Made by a program: the position numbers and the translations under genes. 62,000 bases of DNA, taken from NCBI RefSeq assembly GCF_000003815.2, contig NC_049993.1, forward strand, positions 11,473,703 through 11,535,702, in the 5' to 3' direction. Shown here in pieces: positions 42,126 to 54,100 of the stretch (its first letter is position 1; every line of letters begins with the position of its first letter). Source of the DNA: Branchiostoma floridae. Lineage: Eukaryota; Chordata; Leptocardii; Amphioxiformes; Branchiostomatidae. Under the pieces are notes generated by a model that ran no database searches, had not been told where the DNA came from, and worked only from the letters and a program-made list of their open reading frames with translations.

Positions 42126-45100
42126 GCTATTTTGTTCCTTCAGTGGAGATATAATGACCATGTTGCACACTATTGTAAACTTTCCAAGAGCCCTTTTGCC
42201 TTAAAATTGAAGTGGTCAATACTTTTGATCCAGAGTCTTAAACATACAGTAAGACCAGTTTGAATTTGCAGGTAACCAATAGAATTGTGGTTGATGTTTC
42301 TAATTTGGTTTCTGTCGTAGCTGCATGGCCCTGAATGACCTCCTGAGAGGCAGACAGTTGGAGGAAGCCATCATAGAGGCCTTGCCAGCACTCTGGGAGA
42401 CTTGCCTTAAAGTTAGGGATGATATAAAGGTAAGTGTATAAGTTTGTCTAATTGAATAATATGATACATGTAGGGGGTGAGGTTTGGTTCTAGTGCTCTT
42501 TATTCACACTTATTCAATATCATGTTAATATGTTTTAAAAAAAGAAAAACATTAGCATATTTTTACCCAGACTCCTTCACTCTGAATTTTGCAGTTCGAA
42601 GTAGAACAAACATTGCACTATTGTAGCCTGCTAGTTTACATAAACATCTCTTAATTTTTTCCTTCAGGAATCTGTGCGGAATGCTGCTGAGAAAGCCTGC
42701 CAAGGACTGATGAGGGTAAGATTTCTGTTTCATCATCATTTACATTGTCTTTTGTAGTCAAAACAGAAAGAAGAGTACTACTGATGACTGTTGTTACTAA
42801 ATCCAGTGGTTTTGTTGACAGACCTCTATAAAGGTGTGTGACCCGTCGGCTGGTAAGCTGGGTGAGAAGGCAGTGGAGCTGGTCCTGCCGTGTCTGATGA
42901 AGACAGGACTGGGCAGCAGTGTCAAGGAGGTCAGGGCTATCAGGTCAGTCTCCTGTCTGTCAAAATACTTGAAACTAGTACAGTGGGAAAGGATAGCCTG
43001 GGTACTATTCGGATAGTAGTTCTCTCCGACGTTTATTTTACACTATATACAGTCACTTCTTGCTCTGACTTTTATGCATAATACACTTTATACAGTCACT
43101 TCTCTTTCTCAGTCATTTTTGGCTTGTGTGGAACCATGGAGCAAACTGTGGCTAGAATACATGTAGGATGGATTTCACTGAATGTGTATTAGGCTTCAAT
43201 GATAGTTCATCAAGCTCACGTACACAAACAGCACACATATTACGGTATCTTCCCAATGTATCTTTGTGAAATTTATAAATGCTGCTGTATATATTTGTGT
43301 GTTTTTCATGAGTTGATTGCGCTGATGATTTCTCCAACTGATTTGTTAATCTTCATTTCAGCCTGATGACGATTCTGAAGATCAGTCAGAACGCAGGGAA
43401 GTTGCTGAAGCCTCACATCGCAGTGCTAGTGCCAGCTCTGCTGGAGGCCCTGAGTGGGCTGGAGCCCCAGGCTCTCAACTACCTCAGCTTCCATGTTGGG
43501 GGAGGGGCGTCCCAGGCTGAGAAGGTGGGTGTAGAGGCTTGATGTGTGTTTCCTGTTCTGTAAAAAAAAAAAAAAAGGAAAGTGATCTCCAATCCAGTTT
43601 TAGCTCACTGAACAGCTACACATAGTCTTCCACTGGTCATGGCAGAGATGCTATGTACAGTATTTATAGGTTCATTGTGATGGGGAAATTCCCCTGGCTC
43701 CTTCTGATGAGCAATGAACAGTGAACAATGGCTTAAAGGGGCATTCCACTCCAGAAGCGGGTATCATAATTCATCAGAGAATAAATTGTTATGCTTGAAT
43801 CAAGTTTGTTTTGTCAAATGTACCATGAGTTGAAGCCTGAACGCAGGGCGTGCATTATAGCGATCGACTTCTTGAATTCCCCGCTGGTCCCTTACCAACA
43901 ATCCCAAAATTCAATGCGCATGGTGTGTTACGGACGGGCTGGATCGACGAAGCCGCCAAGGACTCTTCCAGTTGAAAAGGTTGGTACTGGCATAAATTTC
44001 GATGTTAGATGCTCAGGATTGCTTTTTTGGCTAGACTAAATATGTGTGCACAACCTCTATCAGAACTGGTAGGCAAACGCGTTCCAATCATTATTTGCGG
44101 GCCATTCTGTAGCGATCTGCCAATATGTAGATAGTCATTTTTAGATAGCAGAATGGTCCGTAAAAAGTTGCCAAATTTCTGTATTCCGAGGTACGCTGAG
44201 CATCAGACTTTTTGTGTACCTTCCTAAATGTCCGATAGTAATTTTACCGTTTTCGGTTTGCTCTCACTCACTCAGCGTACCGAGATATTGGGCCCGAAAC
44301 TGACCATGAAAGTAGCGTGTTTACTGTTAGCGGCGTCATTTTTAGCCTCCACCAGGCCTTGCTACGGGGGTGCGTGGATCGTACAATTCGGGAAAAAAAT
44401 CGAGAATTGGCCAAGGGAGTCAGTCCACGATTAGATTCACATTTCCCCTCCACGGCCGACCAACCTCTCTGGTAGCAAACCCTTGCCTTTGGCAAATTAT
44501 TCTCCTTATGAAACCAGTGTAGTCAGTCTGGTATTGAGGCTATCCATTTTTTATTTTGACATACGTCACATGCACGTGTATGGCGACAAGCGACTACTTT
44601 CAGCTCTTACTACAGTGCTAAAATCTCTGCATCCCGGAAAGCTAAGGTCTTCAAACGTTTTGTGTACATTCCTTAACTGTTTGATAGTAACACGACTGCT
44701 TTCGGTAAATTTGTAGTTATACCGTTTACGAGAAATTGGGCCTGAAATTGACCTTGCATTCAGAGTGTTTTCGGCTAGCGACGCCATTTTTTGTTGACAT
44801 GTGATGACCTAGTTTACTACAGTGCTAATATCTCTGCATCCTGAAAAGCTAAGGTCTTCAAACTTTTTGTGTGCATTCCTAAATGTTTGATAGTGACTCG
44901 ACTACTTTTGTTAAGCTCGTAGTTATACCGTTTACGAGAAATCGGGCCCAAAAATCGGCCTTGCATTATGAAGTGTTCGCGGCCACGCCATTTTTGTTGA
45001 CATACGATTACCAAACTTTTACATTGTATTCAAGTGCTAACATCTCTGTATCCCCAAAAACTGCGGTCTTCAAACTTTTTGTGTACATTCCAAAATGTCT

Positions 45101-48100
45101 GGTAGTCACTCGACTGCCTGTAGTTGTACAATTTACAAGAAATTGTTCCCAAGGTTGGCTAAGATAGCAGACACCACCGGAAGTGCAGGATTTGCAGAAT
45201 TCCATAGCATGCAATAATGTCATAGTACTCATAGAGTTCCATGTCTTTAAAATTATGCATGAACTGGTGCATAACTGCCACTTCTGTTTTTGTTTGATAG
45301 AAAAGAGAAGGACGTGGTCGAGGAAAAGCCCAAGTCAAAAGGTAATTAATTTTTAATTTCATTACTAGTAGAAAAGTGTCCTCATGTGCCTACTTACATG
45401 TATGTATAGTTATTTCTTAAAATGACAACACTGGATTTGTCAAGTGACATGATATGTTTGGTAAGATTACTTGTTCTGGTAAAAAAGATTGACAGAAGTG
45501 TATGATTTGGGCTAATGGACTAGGCACTGGTATACCTCAAAGTCAAACCAAAATATTTATTGCACTAACAGATTTTGTAGTGCATGCAAAATCTAATCAT
45601 TATCATGACAAGCTTATAATTGCTTCTTTCCTGGGAGTGACTCTGAAATTGATATAAGAAATGTTCTCTGTTTTGGCATGTAAAAGAATATGTGGCTACT
45701 ATACTGTATAGTAGCTAGTGTAAATCTATATTTAAAACCTTTCAAATATCCGATTTAAGAATTATAGTCAGTACAGTAATATATATTGGGTGCAGAAATG
45801 TGCTAAGCACTGTTATAAGTGATATATTCTTTTGTAGGCAGCCCAGAAGCCATTCTTGCTTGCTTGCATGCTTCATGGATGTTATATTCAGAAAAGCCAT
45901 CTTGGAGTTGGGTGATGTTGTAATACTAAGATCATACTAATAGTTCATGTATGGTCGATTTCAGCAAAAGGTTGACATGGAAGAGTCAGTTTTTGCATGG
46001 AAAGGGAGATGGAGTTTGTAAATTTCAGCCTCTCTTGTTATTCATGATTGTCATTTTTAACATAGATGCAAATGTGGCCTAGTATTATTTTGTCATCAAT
46101 GAATATCTTAATCACAAGAACATTGTTGACTTCAGAATATATTCTTTGCAGATGACCTAAGGCAGCGGCTGGACTACAGTAAGAGGCAAGGAGACTATGT
46201 GGTCAAAAACATCTATGAGAAGAATCAGGACTACACTTTCAAAAAGAAAGGTGTTGAAGGCTGTCATACACAGGCGTCGGGAGTTTTGTGGTGGCTAGGT
46301 GCTCCAAAAGCCTGACTTTCCAGGCCAGACAATAAAACTGCAATTGCACAGTACCGTTCAAGGTTTACAGGCTAGTAAACAAGTCTCGTTTGGAACTCTA
46401 CTGTTTTCATGGTCATGTTTTCTCATTTTTGTTATGTTTTTTATAGCATACATGCTTTATATGACAAAACTACATGTAGTTTCTGTTTTGAACGTTTCAA
46501 AACTGCTGCTGCTATTTCTCTTAGACACAAGAAATGTGAAAATATAAATATTAATTCATGAACATGCAACTTGAACATGTTGGCAGTAGCCCATATACTT
46601 CAGGTTAAATCCAGGTAGATCCTGATATACTGATTTTATATGACAGGCTATATTATTATGTTAATAAGGACAAGTTCCCATTGTTTATCCAGTGGATCAT
46701 TTTATTCATAAATATCCTGCCTACATATGTCAGAAACAAATGCTGTTTTACAACAATATATGTGTGTCCACCAAAGTTTTCCCTGCCTATTTTTGAAAAT
46801 TACACAGAAATGTAATTGTATATTGATATAATATACATGTCTTTCTTGCTGTATATCTAGTTCAAAGGAATATGAAAATAAGGATACTTAATATGTTCAA
46901 GGTTTCTATTTGGCCTGTTGTATAAAGCATGGATAGGTAGATAAATTTATACAGGTGAGGTAGATAGATGTCCGCATTTGGTTGAATGCACCTGTTATAG
47001 TGCAAATAATGTGGACACTGTGTAACACTGTTATCAAGATTGTTTTATTTTAGCAGTAAAGCCTCACCCTAATTCTAATTCTAACCCCAAGCTTAACAAG
47101 AATGGATAACCCTAACAGTAAAAACTTAGTAGAATACAGATTTATAGATCACTCTCTGGTTTAACGTCAGATCAATTTAGCAATTGAACATGTGGTGGCG
47201 AAATAACAGGAAAATGTCCTAATTAGTCTCATCTTTAGAGGGATAGGTCTGTCTTATTTTGGTGACTGCACAGGCTGGAACCATGCACTGCACTGCTGAT
47301 CTCCCAAGATGATTCTTGTGGTGATTCTGGGAGAAACAAAAATGCATGTAAATTGTAATGTTATATTTTTTTTTTTGTATTAAAAGATTGCAACAAGTAC
47401 ACTACTTGCCATTTTGTTTCAATCTGGTTATTTTCAGATCTTGGTATTGCCCTAACAGCCCCCCTCCAAACATTTCCAACTTTTCACACTAAATTGGTGG
47501 CACAAGTTATCACAAAACTGTCAATTTCTTCACACAAAAAGTACCGGAAACTTTAGGTGCACAACATATCAGGTAATATACTGTAGTGAAAAAAGGTTCC
47601 TGAAAAATTTTAGTATGATTTATACTTACTAAGTTCAGAATGGTGCAGATAAAATTTGTCTGGTGCAGGTAATTTTCAATGTTACCTGCACTGGTGCAGG
47701 TATACAAAAAAACAGTATTTCGAGTCCTGCTACTAGATTTATATGGTCTTATATACAGGTCACAAATTCGACCACATGTGGCTATGTTTCCGTTAGCTCA
47801 CCATCGTGCGACCCTACACACAGATCGTGCAAAATAAATGGAACAGAAACACAAAATCTACATTTACCTATTTCTCAATGGCTCCCTGACATCTTCCAGT
47901 CCAAGTCATTTTGTCACTGTAGATAATATAAGTGCAGTTTTCAGTGCAGACCTCATGAGACGGGATGGAATATCTCGTGTAGCTTGACGCATTTCAGCTG
48001 GCTACGGCAGCTCCCGACACCCATACCGCCGCGATTGGGGTTGCTGTGGTCCACGGGATCTGTCAGCTCACGAAGGTCGTGGCAACACATACACTCACAG

Positions 48101-51100
48101 TCACACACTGTAGGCTGCAGTTGTAGTCACCGCATCTGCACCATATGCTTCTTGGCGCTAGCATGCATGCAACCCTCCGTCTCGTAATCCCGGCCGTCCC
48201 ATGCCGCCCCTGGTTGCGTGGCGGTCCCAGCAAAGGCTTCTGCAGGCTGATTGTTCTCATCGCTACTCTCCGACTCTCCAGAATCACGTTCAGGCTCATA
48301 TGCGTATGGCATAATGTAGTCTGGGTCGAACTAGTCTGAGCCACGGCCGCCTAAGTCCGCCATGACACTTTGTCGTCTGCTTCGTGTTTTGATCTGTGCG
48401 GATGCCCATATTTGGAAAACCCGTGACGTCAGGTCAAAGCCGAGAATTGGAAGCGGTCCCGTATGGGGGTTCATAGGTTTAGAACAGTGTTTGGTCGAAA
48501 AGTCAGTCGTGGTGATTTAGTCAAAAGTCGGGTGCATTTGTATTCCGAAGAGTGTAATATATATGGGAAAAATACCCGTTTCATGAGTGGAATCCCCCTT
48601 TAACGTTCTAGTTCCAGAGACAAGGCCGCTAACCACTGGACGCATGCTACTGCAGGATCAGTATGGGGAGAAAATAGTTCATTAGAAAGGTTGATGAGCT
48701 TACATTGACAATGCTGTGTCATCTTAGATGCTGGGATGGACATAGTATGTATAAACATGTATATGTAGCTTACATACACTTCCTATGCTTTGATTTGATA
48801 TTAAAAATAGCTATATATAAATGAAATGAAATACAATTGTTTACATTTCTATCTTCAATTTTAGTATAAAACAATATGATAATCTCTATTTTCAATTATC
48901 TGCAGCTTGACAGTGCCAGAATAGCTGCTTCAAAAGCTTCTCCTATGATGGAAGTTGCCAACTTGGTACGTAAACATCCTCTGTCTTCTCCTCTGTAGAC
49001 TCAACAGGTGCCTCACAAACTTGCATTGATAACATACTATTTCTGTTCATGTGGCACTGAGGCACAGAAGTACTAAAGGGGAAAAATTTGAATGGCTTTT
49101 CAGTTTTATATTGTGGGATATGGTGTAATAGCCATGATCTTGTTCCCAGTGTGTGCAGTATGTGGATGGTGGTGTGCTGCCAGATCTTGTTCCCAGGCTG
49201 ACGGAGCTGATCCGCAGCGGGGTCGGCGTGGCAACCAAGGCGGGATGTTCCAATTTCATCATCTCCCTGACTGTGCAGTGTTCACACGAGCTGCAGCCTC
49301 ATGCTGGTGAGATATGGAATATTATAACAGAAATCATATCAAAGATATCTTAAAGTTTAAGGAAAGCTGCACTAAAAATGGAAAGCCTTCTACACTATGG
49401 AAAATATACCCCAACATAAAGTTCTCACATAGTTTAGAGCTGTCTCGCTGTTTGAAACTCGTGTCATGCTGAAAGCTACTCACCTGGTGATTGAATTATG
49501 TGATGTCAGCTTTCTTTTAAGGTACATGATTGTACAGTATCATGCAGGGTTCTTTTTTTGTAGATTGACTGGAGTATCCTTTTGGGTCATTACAGAATGT
49601 ACAAACCTTGTACATGAAGATTAATGAAAATTGTGAGACATAAAGTAATGCTCATGGTTGCATTTGTATCTTACTCTTCATAGCAGCTGAGCTTGTCATG
49701 CCCTTTGACATTTCTAACCTTTGACCTAATGTGTCCAGGTAAGCTGCTGTCTGCCCTGCTGTCAGGTCTGAATGACAGGAACACAGCTGTCAGGAAGAAC
49801 TATGCTGCTGCTATAGGTCATCTTGTCAAGGTTAGTGGGCCCTGAAACTCTCTCATGTGCTGTAATCTCGTCCATTGTGTTTTGGAAATGAAAAATATTG
49901 TATGGAATGGGGAATATATAATCTCCAAGCAGATCCTACGGTGCCATAAGATAGTATCAAAGCTGGCCAAGGAATGTAGCCGGCTAAGGGAGTCAAACAG
50001 GCACGGGAAGTTTGATACTATACATTACGCACCGTGGATCTGGTTGGAGATTAGGGAATATAGGTGGCCAGATGGTTTCATTATAATCTACATCAGGACA
50101 TTAAGAGTGAACATTTAGACCCAGAGGTTTCCAATAATTTACCCAGATGATTTGAAAGATTAATACATTTTGCAATTTTGCAGCGAGTTGTAAGATTTTA
50201 CGTTTCAAAAACCACACATTTACATTTCAACTAATCGGTTTTCCCAAATCTTTATTTTCAGTCTGCCAAGGATAGCAGTGTGGAAAAATTAATAGCAAAA
50301 CTCAAGACATGGTACCTGGAGAAAGAAGGTGAGAAAAAGCTTACTTCATGGTTCAGGTACAGTATTGCAAATATTGTAAACTTATTGAACAATTACCTTC
50401 TCATTATGCTCTAGAATTTGTCAGTGAGTTGTAATAAGTCAGAGTGCTAAGCATTCTTTGATGAGAGCTTCAAAATTGACTTTCAGTTTGATGTGTTGCT
50501 TAGGACATGGAATGCCAATATGGGAAACTTGAATCACCTTATTTTTCATGGATCAATTAACATTAATTGTAAAGGAAACCTGAAGGTTTTAGATCACATT
50601 GACAATTCATAGTAGAGTTTTCTTCTCTCACTAACTAGTTAATCTTACCTGCTGACGTTTAGAGCCTGTCAGACATCTTTGTCGTCAAAATGTCAGCAAG
50701 TAAGATTAACTGGTTGTGAAAAAAGAAAACTCTACTATCTCATGACCTATCAACCTGATGAAATTATTTTGGAATGTTGTCACTTGTTTCCCCTGTAGAG
50801 TCCAGCATTAGACAGGCGTGTGGACTGACCCTACAGGCCATAGGTTTTTAGATCAACGCTCATGTTGACATCTGTTTTCCCCTGTAGAGTCCAGCATTAG
50901 ACAGGCGTGTGGACTGACCCTACAGGCCATAGGTTTTTATATCAACGCTCATGTTGACATCTGTTTTCCCCTGTAGAGTCCAGCATTAGACAGGCGTGTG
51001 GACTGACCCTACAGGCCATAGGTTTTTAGATCAATGCTCATGTTGACACTTGTTTTCCCCTGTAGAGTCCAGCATTAGACAGGCATGTGGGCTGACCCTA

Positions 51101-54100
51101 CAGGCCATAGCCAGGCACAACCCTGACATCCTGAAGAGACATGCCACACAGGTGCTGCCGCTAGCTTTCCTGGCCATGCACGAAAAAAGGGACAAAGGTA
51201 CTCCCAGATTATTATATCTTCGATACCTCTCTTGAGCACAGACCCTTCAAGCAGTTTAGATTTAGGAAATTATGCTACTTGTTTGTTGGTGGTACAGTAT
51301 ATATGATATGTTTATCAGTGCAATGCTTGAGTGGAAGAAGGCTGTCAACATCAGTGTTGTTTATCCATTGTTTGTTTGTTTGTTTGTTTATTCTGTACAG
51401 ATACGGGTGGAGAGACAGAACAGGGCCAGTCAGTCTGGGAAGAAGTGTGGCTAGACTCCATACCAGGTGAGTCAATGCTGGGATTTTCTAAAAGATTTGG
51501 AATCTCCTTCTTTCAGTTAAGGCAGCTACCTTCAGCATGTTGAAGATTATGCTGCCTATAAAGGGAGAGTCTACTGCAAGGTTGGGTGTGGACAAAATAT
51601 GGAATGTTGTAACAGGGAGGGAGGGATGTGTGGGGAGGAAACTGTCCTTTAACCTTTGCAACAATGCTTTGAGTTTTTGCCTCTTGTATTTTTATATTTG
51701 TAGATCTTCACCTTTCTTCAGTCCTACAAGGCATGTGATGTTACAACAATCACCTGAAGTTGTAAAAAGTTTTTTTTCATACACGCATAGGTACGGAGAG
51801 TGGTATAAAGTTATACCTGAAGGAGATAATAGAGTTAGTTCGGCCTGCCCTGGATGCGCAGTCCTGGCACACCAAGGCCCAGGCAGCCAGCGCCATGAAC
51901 ACCGTGGCCACCAAACTGGGGCCCAACCTGGGCCCTCCCCACCTGGGCACCATGCTGAAGGCACTGGTGGGGGGGCTGGCGGGTAGGACATGGAAGGGGA
52001 AGGTAAGGACCAATCTGATTTTATACTGTCAAGTTGTAAGATATTAATGCTAAAGTGGTTTGACTGCATTTTCAGTGCTAAACAACCATGGCAACCAAGA
52101 AAACTATTTTATTAATATTTACCTGATGAAAGGCTATTAAAAACTGTACTTACTGTTATATTAATATGTGACATTCACTGTGTAGTGTTGTGCTTTGATA
52201 GTTTATATGCCCTTTGAGGCTTCATTGAACTGTATTTTTGAATCTGTTGAATCTGTTTATTTGCAGGAGGAACTACTCAAAGCAATAACGTCTGTCTGCA
52301 TACAGTGCAAGTAAGTACAACCACAGTATCGCTATATATAACATTTGAGATTTTCTTGTTAGAAATCACTTTGATAGTGGCATGACATTGTCATGATCAG
52401 TAAATTTATGATTCAGATCATCACGTGTTTAACTTTAAGTAGCATGTGTAGATACATTGTGCACACTGTACATGAAGTCTAAACACATCGCACAAGGGTC
52501 CTTTTACTGACAGAGAATTTTCTTCTTGACATAGAACTTCTCTAGCAAATCCACAAGAAGGAACAACAAACCAACCCTCAGTTGAAGAGGTATGACTGGT
52601 GATAAACTTTGAATTTCTAGATCTAAGTTGGTGATTCTGCTACATTGTATTACACATCTGTTTATGGAATAGAAAGATAATTCTTTTTTTTACTTAAAAA
52701 ATGTTTTTATGATAATTTATCATTTAATATTCTTTGCTTAAGTCTGAGGAAAACTCAATGTTGACTACACAAGGCACTACATAAAACCATGCCATGTGTT
52801 TTTTTAACTGGTCAGTTCCCTTGTTCTTTGTTTTGTTGTTCTGCACATTGTTTTCATTACCAGGTTGTTGAGGCTGTGTTAAAGGAAAGCAGGAAGGAAA
52901 AGTTGGAGTATAAGAAAGAGGCCATCAGATGCCTGTCAGCCACCCTGGAGACCTACAGCCTGGATAGATTCAAACAGATTAGTGATATCTTGTTCCCACT
53001 CCTCAGAAAGGTCAGTGTTTGCAATGTTTTAATATACAATTGACTATAAGATAATGAACTAGATTCTACAACTGATTTTTTTAGTCTTGATAATGATTAT
53101 TATGAAGAATCTGCAGTTCAGCCACTAAATGAGACATCTTTCCAACAGAGCACAGATGGAAATGGGAACAAAGAAGCTGATGAAGATGAGATAGAGAAAC
53201 ACAGTCCTGGACTGATGGAGGACTTCCTCATCACTTCTTATGAAGGACTGGGCAAGGCTTGGCCACAAGAAAAACAAACACAAGGTGCTCTTTAATCTCC
53301 AAAGTCTTTATTCTATTCAAGCCTGCACATACAAGTAATCTTTAAAATAGTAATTCCCCATGAGATTACAAAGCTTATATTCGAATGTGTTGACACATCA
53401 CAGAAAAAACCCCAAAAGGGACTCTTCTATCTCTAGATCATTTTTTGTACACAAGATTACACATGCACAGAATTATTGATGTAAATTGCTCTTACCCTGT
53501 GGAATTACAAGGCTCGTATTTAACTGTTAAAGGTAACACATTACATACGACATGTGTATACTGTGGAGTTATCCATTGCGTACAGTCAGCTATTAAAACT
53601 GTTAGTATTTCTAGGATATATGATACTTCTAACAGAAAGGTGTTTATGCAGGCGTGTCCTTAAACAATCTGTTACTGTCTACAGCATGTGTACGTTTAAC
53701 AAATGATGGTATAACAACTACTGTACTTGTACCTGCAGCGGAGTACCAAGAGCAGTTTGGAGCTCTCCTGTGTACAGCCCTGACCAGCAGTACATGGAAG
53801 GTGCAGTGTGCTGTACTCAAGGCAACGGCATGTTACATAGATAGGTGGGTCTCGCTTTCACTCCAAACTTTAAAATTATGTTAATTATACCTTCAAGTAG
53901 ACTTAAATGAAGTTTTATTAAAAAGCTTTTGTAGAAATATTGCTGTAAATGAGATATACTTATCCCCAATGAAATAATCACTGCGATCTACTGTTATTAG
54001 TTACAACATACATGGTTACATACAATGTAGTTTGTATGACCAATTTTTGTTTCAGTTTAAAAACAAAAACAAGTGGTAATTGTGACACCTTTGAAATAAT

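Larger units (their letters stand above)
43733..48603. mobile_element. 4.9-kb TTAA-flanked DNA transposon (Kolobok/piggyBac type)
   Basis: The left border is TTAA-AGGGGCATTCCACTC and the right border is gagtggaatccccct-TTAA. The inverted ends agree over most of ~35 bp, through gcgggtat. TTAA at both borders is the target signature of Kolobok and piggyBac; the AGGGG terminus fits Kolobok better. Inside are diverged ~210-bp tandem repeats (44200-45130), two orphan plus-strand exons and a broken minus-strand gene with a P2RX7-tail-like domain. No transposase was recognised. It occupies ECM29 intron 36. Confidence 0.7.

Noticed and set aside
45301-46250. Reading the orphan exons as alternative ECM29 exons
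   Set aside because: Exon A is 41 nt and, in the ECM29 phase, leads to a stop at the start of exon B. Vertebrate ECM29 has no extra sequence between exons 36 and 37.
47040-47115. CCTAA-like telomeric repeat (caccctaattctaattctaacccc)
   Set aside because: Only a few irregular units; not a telomeric array. A similar degenerate patch at 11620-11660 is equally weak.
49855-50118. 87-codon ORF in ECM29 intron 39
   Set aside because: It spans an inverted-repeat MITE, has no homology that I recognise, and lies between two well-supported ECM29 exons.
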